Numbered from the stretch's first letter, positions 48,044 to 57,276 are shown. The stretch is 64,000 nt of DNA from Agrobacterium salinitolerans (GCF_002008225.1 NZ_MRDH01000037.1:186001-250000); one strand, 5' to 3'. Numbers and translations are program-made. Notes: a model not told the origin generated them from the letters alone.

Positions 48044-49585
48044 ATGGACAAACAACCCGTTTTTCAGGCGCGAAACGTCGAAAAAGTCTTTCCCGGCGTC
48101 AGAGCTCTCAAGGGCGTCAATCTTTCGCTGCAATCTGGCTCGATCCATGCCCTGCTCGGTGAAAATGGTGCCGGGAAGTCCACCCTGATCAAGGTCATCA
48201 CCGGCGTCCATCATCAAAGCAGCGGCCAGATTCTCATCGATGGGCAGGAAGTGCGCTTCGGTAATCCGCGCGAGGCGATTGCCCGCGGCATCGGTGTCGT
48301 CCATCAGGAACGTAACCTCATTCCGCGCTTCTCGATTGCCGAAAATATCCACATGGAAAAGCTCGGCGCGCATTATCTCAAACCCATCGACTATGCCGCC
48401 CTGAACCGCGACGCGCGCCGCTGGCTTGAGGCACTCAATCTGGAAATCGATCCGGCAACACCGGTATCCGAGCTTTCCGTTGCGCAGATGCAGCTGGTGG
48501 AAATCGCCAAGGCGCTTTCACTGCAAAGCCGTGTGCTCCTCCTCGATGAGCCGACGACATCGCTGACGCCGAGCGAAACGGACAATCTCTTCCGCATTCT
48601 GCGACGCCTGCGCGACGATGGCGCAAGCCTCGTCTTCGTCAGCCACAAGCTGGAGGAGGTTCTCGACATCTGCGACCGGGTGACGGTGCTGCGGGATGGC
48701 GAAAACGCCTGCGAAAGCCGCTCGATGGAAGGGCTTGGACGTCAAGATCTCGTGCGACTGATGATCGGGCGCGCCGAAAGCGGCGGCGGCTGGTGCAAAC
48801 GCACGGTCGAACACCATCCCATGGTGCTGGAACTTGAGGGCGTATCGACCGCGATCGGTCACCGCGATGTCAGCCTGTCCGTGCGCAAGGGCGAGATCGT
48901 CGGCCTTTACGGGCTGGTCGGCGCCGGTCGCACTGAACTCGCAAAATCGATCATGGGCAAATTCGCGGTCACGGCCGGCGACCTGCGTATTTCGGGCCGG
49001 CCGGCACGCATCCGCTCCGTTGCCGAAGCGATCCACGACTACGGTGTCGGTTATGTCAGCGAAGACCGCAAGGGCGATGGCCTCATTCTCCAGCACTCCG
49101 TTCTTGCCAATGCAGGCGTTCCCATCTGGCGCAAGCTCGCGAATGCGCTCGGCGTGCTGTCGGATGGGCGCATCCGCTCGGCGGTGACGCCTTTCCTGAA
49201 AAAGCTCGAAGTAAAGACCCCAAGCCTCAGCCAAACGGTCGGCAATCTATCGGGCGGCAACCAGCAAAAAATCAGTGTCGCCAAATGGCTCGCCGCCGAC
49301 GTCAAACTGCTGATCGTCGATGAACCCTCCGTTGGTATCGACATCAAGACCAAGGCCTATCTGCATGATCTGCTGCGCGAGCTGGCAGATAGCGGCACCG
49401 CCATTCTCATCATTACCAGCGACATGCCGGAAATGGTGGCACTGGCGGATCGCATCGTCGTGATGGACCGTTACAGGGTGAAGGGCATCGTCGAAAACAA
49501 CGGCATCTATGCCGATATGAGCCAGCACATCATGGCACACATTCACCATCCGCAGGAGAGCGAGGCCGGCCTCCTCACGGCATAG
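48044..49585 (+). CDS. Sugar ABC transporter ATP-binding protein
   Basis: A 513-residue CUT2-type ATPase with two nucleotide-binding domains. The first Walker A is GENGAGKST (39-47), with LSVAQMQLVEIAKALS as signature. The second domain has GLVGAGRTE instead of a Walker A but keeps LSGGNQQKISVAKWLA and IVDEPSVGID. Its layout parallels RhaT at the left of the window, but order (after the permeases) and sequence show a separate system. Confidence 0.9.
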   Translation: MDKQPVFQARNVEKVFPGVRALKGVNLSLQSGSIHALLGENGAGKSTLIKVITGVHHQSSGQILIDGQEVRFGNPREAIARGIGVVHQERNLIPRFSIAENIHMEKLGAHYLKPIDYAALNRDARRWLEALNLEIDPATPVSELSVAQMQLVEIAKALSLQSRVLLLDEPTTSLTPSETDNLFRILRRLRDDGASLVFVSHKLEEVLDICDRVTVLRDGENACESRSMEGLGRQDLVRLMIGRAESGGGWCKRTVEHHPMVLELEGVSTAIGHRDVSLSVRKGEIVGLYGLVGAGRTELAKSIMGKFAVTAGDLRISGRPARIRSVAEAIHDYGVGYVSEDRKGDGLILQHSVLANAGVPIWRKLANALGVLSDGRIRSAVTPFLKKLEVKTPSLSQTVGNLSGGNQQKISVAKWLAADVKLLIVDEPSVGIDIKTKAYLHDLLRELADSGTAILIITSDMPEMVALADRIVVMDRYRVKGIVENNGIYADMSQHIMAHIHHPQESEAGLLTA

Positions 49586-49919
49586 ACGCTTCGCCGAAGA
49601 CTTACGGTCGGCCCTGTGTTTCAGCCCCCGGAGGTGGGCGGCTGCGGTGCGCGCCCGCTTTGTGTAACGACGCGGACCTCGATCGCTTTACGAAGCCCTT
49701 GAAAAGGCGCTGTCATGACAGCCGCGATCGCAACCCTCACAAAACTTTGCTTGTTCATCCCGCCAATAGTGCCGGGCTTTCATTTGCCAGACGCAGCGGA
49801 CTGGATTAGACGAATCCCGTTACACCGTGGAAACCGGCGACTTAATTTCGCCATCACGCCCGCCTTTTTGAAAGCCCGTTCGGGATATCTGCTTCTTTTC
49901 GAAGTTTGAGGAAAACAAC
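49586..49919. other. 334-base intergenic region before dsbB
   Basis: No convincing gene. A GC-rich dyad (GGGCG...CGCCC, about 49,635-49,655) may act as a terminator for the ABC operon. A 64-codon frame (49,715-49,909) has no ribosome site or recognisable features. The dsbB promoter presumably lies in the right part. Confidence 0.35.
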
Positions 49920-50435
49920 ATGGCCAATGCGACCACCGCCGACAACAGCCGCACGCTCGCCGCTCTCGGCGTCACGGCGGGAATGATCTTCACCGTCGGC
50001 TCCGCCCTCGGTTTTCAGCATATTGGCGGTTATACGCCCTGCGCGCTGTGCCTGCTGCAGCGCGATCCCTATTATTACGCCATTCCGCTGGGTATCTTGG
50101 CCATTGCGACCAGCATCTTCAAATTGCCGGTTCAGATCACCCGGTTGCTGCTTGCCCTTATCGGTGTGGCGATGCTGATCGGCGCCGGGCTCGGCGTTTA
50201 TCACGCCGGTGTGGAATGGGGTTTCTGGGAAGGACCGATCACCTGCGCCACCGGGGCGCCTTCCATCACCACCAATGCCGGCGATTTACTGGGCAATCTG
50301 AACGCCATCAAGGCGCCTTCCTGCAACGACGCCGCCTTGCGGGTGCTCGGCCTTTCTTTTGCGGGCTGGAATGTCATCGCAAGCGTTGCACTTGCGGCAG
50401 TCGCCTTTTTTGGCGCGAGCCGTAAAAGCCGGTAA
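49920..50435 (+). CDS. dsbB: Disulfide bond formation protein DsbB
   Basis: A 171-residue inner-membrane quinone-coupled oxidase with four spans. The first periplasmic redox pair is C41-ALC-C44 in GYTPCALCLLQRDP and the second pair is C109 and C135. The arrangement matches the family. It would reoxidise a DsbA not found here. The ATG at 49920 is followed at once by a family-like N-terminus. Confidence 0.88.
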   Translation: MANATTADNSRTLAALGVTAGMIFTVGSALGFQHIGGYTPCALCLLQRDPYYYAIPLGILAIATSIFKLPVQITRLLLALIGVAMLIGAGLGVYHAGVEWGFWEGPITCATGAPSITTNAGDLLGNLNAIKAPSCNDAALRVLGLSFAGWNVIASVALAAVAFFGASRKSR

Positions 50436-50465
50436 ACGGAAAACCGCGTTGCAGTCCTTAAAAGA

Positions 50466-51023
50466 TCAGGGCTGCAGCTCGGTATCCCAGTAAAGATAGT
50501 CCATCCAGCTTTCGTGCAGATAATTGGGCGGGAACAGTCGCCCGTTATTGTGCAAATCCTGAACCGTGGGCTGGAAGGGCTTCTGCGCCGGGAACATGCC
50601 CGCCTGCTTGGGAAGCTTGCTGCCTTTTTTAAGGTTGCAGGGAGAGCACGCCGCAACGACATTGTGCCACGTCGTTTCACCGCCGTGCGCGCGGGGAATG
50701 ACGTGGTCGAAGGTCAATTCGTCCCGCGTGCCGCAATACTGGCATTCGAACTTGTCCCGAAGGAAAACATTGAAGCGTGTAAAAGCGGGGTTGCGGGTGG
50801 GCTGCACATAGGTCTTGAGGCTGACGACGCTCGGCAGCCGCATGGAAAAGCTGGGGGACGACACCGCATGATCATATTCTGCAATGATGTTCACACGGTC
50901 TAGAAAGACGGCCTTGATCGCGTCCTGCCAGGACCATAACGACAAGGGATAATAACTCAGTGGCCTGTAGTCTGCGTTCAGAACGAGCGCCGGCAGGGCC
51001 TGTGGTGAAACTGCAATCGTCAA
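50466..51023 (-). CDS. HNH endonuclease family protein
   Basis: A 185-residue protein with a zinc-bound HNH nuclease module. Cysteine pairs C94/C97 (FECQYCGTR) and C126/C129 (ACSPCNLKKG) flank the catalytic LTFDHVIPRAHGG. The N-terminal part (PALVLNADYRPLSYYPLSLWSWQDAIKAV) is the conserved lead-in of a widespread chromosomal HNH group of unknown biological role. It is convergent with dsbB, 30 bases apart. Confidence 0.9.
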   Translation of the reverse strand: MTIAVSPQALPALVLNADYRPLSYYPLSLWSWQDAIKAVFLDRVNIIAEYDHAVSSPSFSMRLPSVVSLKTYVQPTRNPAFTRFNVFLRDKFECQYCGTRDELTFDHVIPRAHGGETTWHNVVAACSPCNLKKGSKLPKQAGMFPAQKPFQPTVQDLHNNGRLFPPNYLHESWMDYLYWDTELQP

Positions 51024-51367
51024 GGGCTTCTCCTGAGCGATTCGGCATCTGCACTTGTATATTAGGTCCGTTGTTACAGGATTGTGAAGCCTATAAATGC
51101 AGCGGCGAAGAGCTTAATTTTTGAGCCCTGAAATGGCGTTTTTCGCATTCCTGACGATCAAGCGGCACGGTGGAGCCTCCTGGCCAGGGACACCGCGGGC
51201 CGATGCGGCAGGGAGGCGATTCGGGCCTTTGCCAGACACAAATCCTTCTCACACCGGACGCACTATCGGTGATATGATTACCCCCGACGGACCAATGGAA
51301 CATCAATGCGCGCCCGGCATGGCAAATGTGCGGCGGCGTCCGTCATTTCGTCAATGGAGGAACGGTC
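51024..51367. other. 344-base divergent intergenic region
   Basis: No gene seen. The A/T-rich stretch at about 51,050-51,125 should hold the minus-strand promoter of the HNH gene. The rest is GC-rich; an open frame at 51,121-51,600 across it has no family features and overlaps the next gene out of frame. Confidence 0.4.
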
Positions 51368-51667
51368 ATGAGGTTGGGCAGGCGGCAAGCGGCAGCATTG
51401 CGGGGCAGCCTCGCGGCCGGCGTGCTCGTCGCCGTGATCGGTCTCTTCGCGTGCGCCCATGCCCAGCAGTACCAGAATTACGAAGTGACGCCGGATGGCC
51501 GCGGCGGAGCGCAGGGAACGATCGGCGGGCGCAATTTCGAAATTTACCGAAATTACGACCGGCCGCCGGTAAACCGCGCCTCCCCCGATACACGGCGTGA
51601 ACTCAGGCGCGCTGTCCCGCAGCAAACCTGTATCATCGACACCGAGGGTAGAACCCGCTGCAGGTGA
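51368..51667 (+). CDS. Small secreted protein, unknown
   Basis: A 99-residue protein with a signal peptide (1-32, ending CAHAQ). The mature part is short and polar: YEVTPDGRGGAQGTIGGRNFEIYRNY, then two cysteines near the end (QTCIIDTEGRTRC). No family is recognised. The ATG at 51368 has a perfect GGAGG eight bases upstream. Confidence 0.7.
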   Translation: MRLGRRQAAALRGSLAAGVLVAVIGLFACAHAQQYQNYEVTPDGRGGAQGTIGGRNFEIYRNYDRPPVNRASPDTRRELRRAVPQQTCIIDTEGRTRCR

Positions 51668-51813
51668 GCGCGAGCCCAATTTTCCGACTGTTTCTAGCAC
51701 GCTGCAACAAAATTAGATTTCGTTAAAATGCAATCTATCGACTTAAACGGCCCGCAAGAATGGGTCGCTATGGTGCCAGGCATAAGAGACGACAATTGTG
51801 CAGGGGCAAGGAC

Positions 51814-52419
51814 ATGGCGAAGAAAACAATCCGTCTGGCAAAGATCTTTGCCGTCGCTGCCAGCGTGGCGGCAAGTATTGCGACAACGGCATCGGCCGTC
51901 CAGCTCGGCGGCCTCACCCAGAAACCCGGCGCATCGCGGCCTGGCCAGTTCATGACCACGAGCCGCCCGACCATCGCGCCCATTGCCTTTGCGAAATTCT
52001 GCGAGAGCGCCGCCGACCAGTGCCTCCGGATCGGCGACCGCGATATGGTGGAACTGAGCAAACAGAAGCGCGCGGAACTCCAGCGCATCAACGCCGAGAT
52101 CAACACGTCGATAATCTATGCCAGCGAACAGGACGGCGACGACGACTGGAAACTGAACCCGGCAAGCGGCGACTGTGAAGATTTCGCGGTGACCAAGCGG
52201 CAACGCCTCCTGCGCGCCGGCTGGCCCTCAGGCGCGTTGCGCATCGCAACGGCGCGCACGACGGATGGCACAGGACACGCCGTTCTGGTCGTCAGCACCA
52301 GCCAGGGCGATCTGGTGCTTGATAACCGCACCAATGTCGTCAAGCCATGGAAAGCGGTGGATCTGAAATGGATCAAGATCCAGTCGCATGAGAACCCGCG
52401 CATCTGGCTGAAACTCTAG
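51814..52419 (+). CDS. Secreted transglutaminase-like cysteine peptidase (BTLCP/LapG family)
   Basis: A 201-residue periplasmic protein. Signal peptide 1-28 ends ASAV. The papain-like triad is visible: C121 in GDCEDFAVTKR, H155 in GTGHAVLVV and D170 in LVLDNRTN. The LapG branch cleaves adhesin anchors under cyclic-di-GMP control through LapD. No LapD or adhesin is adjacent. The start ATG 51814 follows AAGGAC; the frame opens at 51760. Confidence 0.87.
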   Translation: MAKKTIRLAKIFAVAASVAASIATTASAVQLGGLTQKPGASRPGQFMTTSRPTIAPIAFAKFCESAADQCLRIGDRDMVELSKQKRAELQRINAEINTSIIYASEQDGDDDWKLNPASGDCEDFAVTKRQRLLRAGWPSGALRIATARTTDGTGHAVLVVSTSQGDLVLDNRTNVVKPWKAVDLKWIKIQSHENPRIWLKL

Positions 52420-52539
52420 ACCGTCAGTCCTGCACTCGTGGGCTTCCTTCGTGGGGGCTTCGACACGGGCTTTGACGCAGGATGCGACAGCCGTTTCCAA
52501 CGCCCTTGACCTTGTGCGGCAGAGACAGTATCGGCAGCT

Positions 52540-53331
52540 ATGCCCAAGGTATTCAACTGGATTCGCGGTCGTAAGCAACCAGCCCCCCGCGACGACCGGA
52601 GGCGGCGTAGAATAGACCTTGGCGACAAGCCGGCCACTTTCCCTATTTACGCCATTGGCGACGTGCACGGCTGCCTCGATCTGCTTTTGCAGGCGGAGCG
52701 GAAAATCCTCGCCGATCTGGGACCCGAGCCCGCACCCGCGCTGGTCGTTCTCCTCGGCGACTATGTCGATCGCGGACGGGACTCCCGTGGCGTTCTCGAA
52801 CATTTGCTGCAGCCCCCGCCCGCGCCGCTGCGCCGTATTGCGCTTTGCGGCAACCATGAGCAGCTCTTCCATGATTTTCTCGAAAGTCCGCAGCAGAATA
52901 TGCACTGGCTGGACTTCGGCGGCCGCCAGACACTTCTGTCCTACGGGGTCGATATCGACTATTTCATGAATAAAGGCCGTCTCAGGCTACAGCCTTTCAG
53001 GGATGCGCTGCTAGGCGCGATCCCGCAGCCGCATCGCCAGCTTTTATCCAGCCTGCCCGTCTATGCCCGCATCGGCTCCTATATCTTCGTGCATGCCGGC
53101 TTGAGACCGGGATTGCCGCTTGATGCGCAGACCGATGAGGACATGCTCTGGATCCGTGAGCCTTTCCTCTCACAGGGAGCCGGACTCGACCTGCTCGTCG
53201 TCCATGGACACACACCAGTGGAGCAACCGGAGACCGGCCCGCAGCGCATCGGCATCGACACCGGCGCTTACACCACGGGCAGGCTCACCATTCTCAGGCT
53301 CTCGGATGCGGGCCTGCACCTGATCGGCTAA
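52540..53331 (+). CDS. Calcineurin-like Ser/Thr protein phosphatase-family metallophosphatase
   Basis: A 263-residue cytoplasmic phosphoesterase of the bacterial PP family. Metal motifs are complete: GDVHG (40-44), GDYVDRG (73-79), GNHE (104-107), HAG in FVHAGLRPG, and VVHGHTP. Such enzymes dephosphorylate proteins or dinucleoside polyphosphates; the substrate is unknown. It is transcribed alone and is convergent with an aminotransferase gene. Confidence 0.88.
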   Translation: MPKVFNWIRGRKQPAPRDDRRRRRIDLGDKPATFPIYAIGDVHGCLDLLLQAERKILADLGPEPAPALVVLLGDYVDRGRDSRGVLEHLLQPPPAPLRRIALCGNHEQLFHDFLESPQQNMHWLDFGGRQTLLSYGVDIDYFMNKGRLRLQPFRDALLGAIPQPHRQLLSSLPVYARIGSYIFVHAGLRPGLPLDAQTDEDMLWIREPFLSQGAGLDLLVVHGHTPVEQPETGPQRIGIDTGAYTTGRLTILRLSDAGLHLIG

Positions 53332-53338
53332 GCCTCGG

Positions 53339-54151
53339 TCAGATTTTCACCAGCGGCTCGCGCTCGTAGGTCTGGTGGAGCATTTTCACGAAAGAAGGCG
53401 CCACGGGCACGCGATGCGGCCCCAGAGCTTCGACCGGAATGCCAGGTGTCAGGGAATTCATCACGACCGCGCCCTTGATATCGCCGAGATCGGCGGGACG
53501 GATCAGTTGCTCGCGCTGAGCGATGCCGAGCGCGTCGAGCTGGCGGCGAATGATGCTCATCGTGATACCAGCAAGGAAGGCGGCCCTTGGCCAGACCACC
53601 GCCTCGCCATCCCAAAAGGCCATATTCCAGATGGTTGCTTCGCTCAGATATCCCCGCGCGTCAACAAAGGCCGCATCGTCATATCCACCCTCGACGGCCT
53701 TGCGAAGGAAATAGGTTTTTGATGCTTCACCCACATGTTTGATCGTTGCGAAGGGGCGTTCATGGTTGACGAGTGCCAGACGCAGGGATTGTTTCGGATC
53801 ATCAAAGGCAGGCGTTGTGCGAACGAGAATGGCGGGGTCGTTCTCTGCTCCCGTCCGAGTGAATTCCCCACTGCGCGAAAACAGGGTAGCCGTCAGGGAC
53901 AGGGCCGGCGGGCCTGCATGGATCGCTGTCCGCAACCGGTCGCGCACCAGATCATCCGGCAGGGCTCTGCCGAAAAACTCTTGCGACGCCGATTTCAGTC
54001 GGGCGAGATGCAAATCCAGCCCGCGCGCGGCGCCGTCCCGCACCTGCATGGCGGTGAAATGCGCAAAACCTGCGAAGGCCAGAGGTGATAAGTCTTGTGC
54101 GGTCGCCGTCCGGCCATCGAGTTCGGTACGAAAGTGGGATTTTCCAGTCAT
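53339..54151 (-). CDS. Class IV aminotransferase
   Basis: A 270-residue PLP enzyme of the branched-chain/D-amino-acid/ADC lyase fold (PF01063). VNHERPFATIKHVGEASKTYF contains the likely PLP lysine, YLSEATIWNMAFWDG resembles the E(x)SxxNxF motif, and AFLAGITMSIIRRQ is the phosphate-binding helix. The start ATG 54151 has AGGAG seven bases upstream; a TTG at 54157 also fits. It is divergent from a MerR-type gene, which probably regulates it. Confidence 0.83.
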   Translation of the reverse strand: MTGKSHFRTELDGRTATAQDLSPLAFAGFAHFTAMQVRDGAARGLDLHLARLKSASQEFFGRALPDDLVRDRLRTAIHAGPPALSLTATLFSRSGEFTRTGAENDPAILVRTTPAFDDPKQSLRLALVNHERPFATIKHVGEASKTYFLRKAVEGGYDDAAFVDARGYLSEATIWNMAFWDGEAVVWPRAAFLAGITMSIIRRQLDALGIAQREQLIRPADLGDIKGAVVMNSLTPGIPVEALGPHRVPVAPSFVKMLHQTYEREPLVKI

Positions 54152-54200
54152 TTTCAAGCTCCTGAAGCGTGTTTACATATTGGAGCGTCTTCCCTACAGT

Positions 54201-54216
54201 CTGACAGCGCTGTCAG
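54201..54216. promoter_or_regulatory. Perfect palindrome between the aminotransferase and MerR genes
   Basis: CTGACAGCGCTGTCAG is a perfect 16-bp palindrome. Reading toward the aminotransferase (minus strand), TTGACT lies just before it and TGTAGG just after, with about 18-19 bases between. A lengthened spacer filled by a dyad is the hallmark of MerR-controlled promoters. Confidence 0.7.
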
Positions 54217-54231
54217 AGTCAAGGGCTGAAA

Positions 54232-54606
54232 ATGAAGATCGGCGAACTCTCCCTGAAAACAGGTGTAAGCATTAGAATGCTCCGCTATTACGAGGCCGAA
54301 GGCCTTCTCACGCCCGGCCGCACGAAGGCCGGATATCGGGACTACAGTGTCGCCGACGTCGATACCGTCGAGCGCATCCTTCTGCTCGGCAATGCCGGCA
54401 TGACCCTCGCCAATGTCAGGGAGTTCCTGCCCTGCTCCCTTGATCAGCGGCAAGCCTTCCAGCCATGCGACGAATTGAAATCAAAACTGCGGATGCAGAT
54501 CGGCAGGGTTGAAGAACAGATGAACGGACTTTCCAGGAGCCGGAAGCTGCTCACAGACATTCTGGCAACCTTCGAAAAATCCACTCCGGCTTCAGGCCGC
54601 CGGTAA
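54232..54606 (+). CDS. MerR-family transcriptional regulator
   Basis: A 124-residue regulator. The N-terminal winged helix MKIGELSLKTGVSIRMLRYYE is followed by AEGLLTPGRTKAGYRDYS, then a dimerisation helix and two cysteines (C68, C79; PCSLDQRQAFQPC). The cysteines could be a metal or redox site, but the spacing is not that of SoxR or CueR. It sits 15 bases after the palindrome and probably controls itself and the divergent aminotransferase gene. Confidence 0.9.
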   Translation: MKIGELSLKTGVSIRMLRYYEAEGLLTPGRTKAGYRDYSVADVDTVERILLLGNAGMTLANVREFLPCSLDQRQAFQPCDELKSKLRMQIGRVEEQMNGLSRSRKLLTDILATFEKSTPASGRR

Positions 54607-54702
54607 GTCTCTGTGTCAGCGATGGCCATCCCCGCTTTACGGAGCGGGCGGCGGACAGTCATCTCCACCGCCACATCAGTTAACCGGGGATAAGGCCGAT
54701 CC

Positions 54703-55683
54703 TCAGACACCATTAATAGCTTCGAGCCAGATACCGACGGCGACCGCGCCCCTATCGAGATGACCGACCACCCACTCACCGAGGTAACTTGCGCGCCCGA
54801 GCCGTGGCTTCATCGAGGCTGCCGCCTCTGCGCGCTGCATCGTCGACTTGCAAGACCGACAACGAAAAACCCGGCATATCGAGGGCCGAAGGAAGGTGCC
54901 GGCCCAGGCGCGTTCCACGACGACACCTTTCGCCTCCAGCAGCACGACCGCCGACCGTGCCCACGATAGCGAGTTCCATCGGCGGCGTTGCCCCTAGGCC
55001 ATTGACCAGCAGCGCGACGCGATCGCCGCCAGCGAGCTTGCCGTCGGCCTCGATCGTTTCGATCACCAACTTCACGAGCGCGTCAGCCGAGGCGATGGGC
55101 ATCCGCTGCACGCCCTGTTCACCATGGATTCCGAGCCCGACTTCAATCTCGGTCTTACCCAGCACGAAGCCCGGCTTGCCGACAGCCGGCGGCGTGCAGG
55201 AGCCCAGCGAGACACCCATCGAAGAGAGCTTGGGCCGGCGTCCCGGGCGATGCCGGCCACCTCTTCAAGAGCAAGCCCCTTTTCCGCTGCGGCCCCGGCG
55301 AGCTTGTGGACGAGCACCGTTCCCGCAATCCCGCGGCGGCGATCGACGGGAACCGTATCCTTCAAGGCAACGTCGTCGGCGACGACAACGATCTCGACAG
55401 GGATTCCTTCGGCTCTCGCCAGCTCCGCCGCCAAGCCGAAATTCAGCCGGTCGCCGGTATAGTTCTTGACGATGACCAGCGCACCGACATAACCGGCATG
55501 GGCAGGCTCATGTCCGCTGCCGCCGCCCGAAAGCACCGCCACCCTGCGCTTCTCCGCCTCGGGCAGCCCGGATCGAATGACCACGTTCCCATCCGGAAGC
55601 AGAATGGTTTGCGGGCTGAGCGCCACGACGCCCTCCAGCATGTCCCGGACAACGGTGGATGGATCGTTGATAAGCTTCTTCAT
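54703..55683 (-). pseudogene. Decayed dihydroxyacetone kinase (DhaK with DhaL remnant)
   Basis: The DhaK start is clear ([28 protein letters not shown]) at 55683. About 35 residues are missing between AGYVG and [11 protein letters not shown] (near 55,485). The frame shifts near 55,220 before [14 protein letters not shown], and twice more around VVVERAWAGTF (about 54,955 and 54,895). DhaK ends near SALDMPGFSLSVLQVDD, and the next recognisable piece, PRLGRASYLGE in a different frame, looks like the C-terminal end of a DhaL domain, so most of DhaL is deleted. Several independent lesions make a sequencing error unlikely. Confidence 0.83.
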
Positions 55684-56022
55684 GCCTTACTCCTCGATGC
55701 AGTGCGTCGGCGGGCGGGCGGTATTCTGGCATTTACGCGCGCTGGAAAACGCGTAGATGCGGTTTGAACAGTGAACAAGCATGGTCTCCTCGCCGATTGC
55801 AAGCGTCGGAAATGCACGGCAAAGCTTCAAGCACGAAACAGGACTGGCCTCCTCACTGAGGTAATTGTCGGCAGACTTGTGGTCAGCCCGCTTCCGACAT
55901 TGTATAGAATGCCGGTGATCCCTTTTGTTCCCGCCGGGCTTCCCGAACGCGAAGACAACACTGAAATAACCAGACGCAACCCACCACCTGATCAACCTCA
56001 ACAACCAGCATCAAGGAAACAC
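55684..56022. other. 339-base region between pseudogene and permease gene
   Basis: No intact gene is seen. An in-frame extension of the permease frame (from 55,771) has no family similarity and no ribosome site. A TTGTATAGAATG at about 55,899 is a possible -10 for the permease gene. The region may include decayed coding sequence. Confidence 0.35.
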
Positions 56023-57276
56023 ATGAGCGCTGCGTATTATACGTCGGCCATTGCGGTCGCTGCTGCGGCAGGGGTGGTTATCAGGCCGTTCCGGTGGCCC
56101 GAGGCCGTATGGGCCGTCGCAGGAGCGCTGCTGATCCTCGCGCTGGGCATTTTGACTCCTGCGGAAGTCTGGTCAGGGGTGATCAAGGGTCTCGACGTTT
56201 ACCTGTTCCTGACCGGCATGATGTTGCTGTCTGAGCTTGCCCGGCGTGAAGGTCTGTTCGACTGGGTCGCCGCCGTTGCGATCTCTTACGCCAGAGGGTC
56301 GGCGCGGCGCCTCTTCGTGCTGATCTACCTGATCGGCGTCGTCGTGACCGCGCTTCTCTCCAACGACGCAACCGCCGTCGTCCTGACGCCTGCCGTTTAT
56401 GCGGCCTGCCGTGCCGCCAGGGTCAAGGATCCGCTTCCTTACCTTTATATCTGCGCCTTCATTGCCAATGCGGCGAGTTTTGTGCTGCCGATCTCCAACC
56501 CTGCCAACCTCGTCATTTTTGCCGGCGGCGAGATGCCGCCGCTGTCCCGCTGGCTGGACACGTTCCTGCTTCCGTCGATTGCGGCAATTCTTGTCACCTT
56601 TCTTGCGCTTTACTGGTCGCAGCGCCGTGTTCTCGCGGAAGACACCGTCGCGGATCGGGTGGAACGCCCGACCCTCAGCCTGCCGGCGAAACTGGCGGGC
56701 GTCGGCCTGCTGGCAACCGCCGCCGTGCTGCTGTCAGCCTCTGCATTCCACATGGATCTCGGCCTTCCGACGTTCCTCGCTGGCGTAATCACGACTATCC
56801 TCGTTCTTGCCATCGTGCGGCAGAACCCGGTGGAGATCATCAAGGATGTGAGCTGGGGTGTGCTGCCGCTCGTTGCGGGCCTGTTCGTCATCGTCGAAGC
56901 CGTTAGCCATACGGGCATCACCGCCGTGGTCGCCGAGCAATTGAAGGCGCTGAGTGAACATTCGCAGGCACAGGCCATTGGGATCGGCGGCGTCGCCGTC
57001 GCGCTTTTTTCCAACCTCGTCAACAACCTACCGGCTGGTCTTTTCGCCGCAAGTGCCGTTCAGGCTGCACAGGTGCCGGACAATGTCACTGCCGCTGTTC
57101 TGATCGGGGTCGATCTGGGACCGAACCTGTCGGTCACGGGCTCGCTTGCAACCATCCTTTGGCTGTCAGCACTCCGGCGCGAAGGCCTGCATGTGCGCGC
57201 GCTGGACTTCCTCAAACTGGGCGCCCTTGTCATGACGCCGGCCTTGCTGGCGTCGCTTGCAACGTTGCTGCTCTGA
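56023..57276 (+). CDS. ArsB/NhaD-type ion transporter (arsenical pump-like membrane protein)
   Basis: A 417-residue inner-membrane protein with about eleven to twelve spans. TALLSNDATAVVLTPAVYAAC and SNLVNNLPAGLFAASAV are the paired Asn-containing motifs of the ArsB/ion-transporter superfamily, and LPISNPANLVIFAG is typical of ArsB. Arsenite or antimonite export is likely. No arsR or arsC is adjacent, so a different anion is possible. The ATG at 56023 has AAGGAAA upstream. Confidence 0.82.
   Translation: MSAAYYTSAIAVAAAAGVVIRPFRWPEAVWAVAGALLILALGILTPAEVWSGVIKGLDVYLFLTGMMLLSELARREGLFDWVAAVAISYARGSARRLFVLIYLIGVVVTALLSNDATAVVLTPAVYAACRAARVKDPLPYLYICAFIANAASFVLPISNPANLVIFAGGEMPPLSRWLDTFLLPSIAAILVTFLALYWSQRRVLAEDTVADRVERPTLSLPAKLAGVGLLATAAVLLSASAFHMDLGLPTFLAGVITTILVLAIVRQNPVEIIKDVSWGVLPLVAGLFVIVEAVSHTGITAVVAEQLKALSEHSQAQAIGIGGVAVALFSNLVNNLPAGLFAASAVQAAQVPDNVTAAVLIGVDLGPNLSVTGSLATILWLSALRREGLHVRALDFLKLGALVMTPALLASLATLLL

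Noticed and set aside
49715-49909. 64-codon plus-strand frame before dsbB
   Set aside because: No ribosome site, no domain or membrane pattern, ends just before dsbB; probably chance.
55771-56022. 84-residue N-terminal extension of the ArsB-like permease
   Set aside because: Polar and unlike the family; the ATG at 56023 has a ribosome site and begins at the first membrane span.
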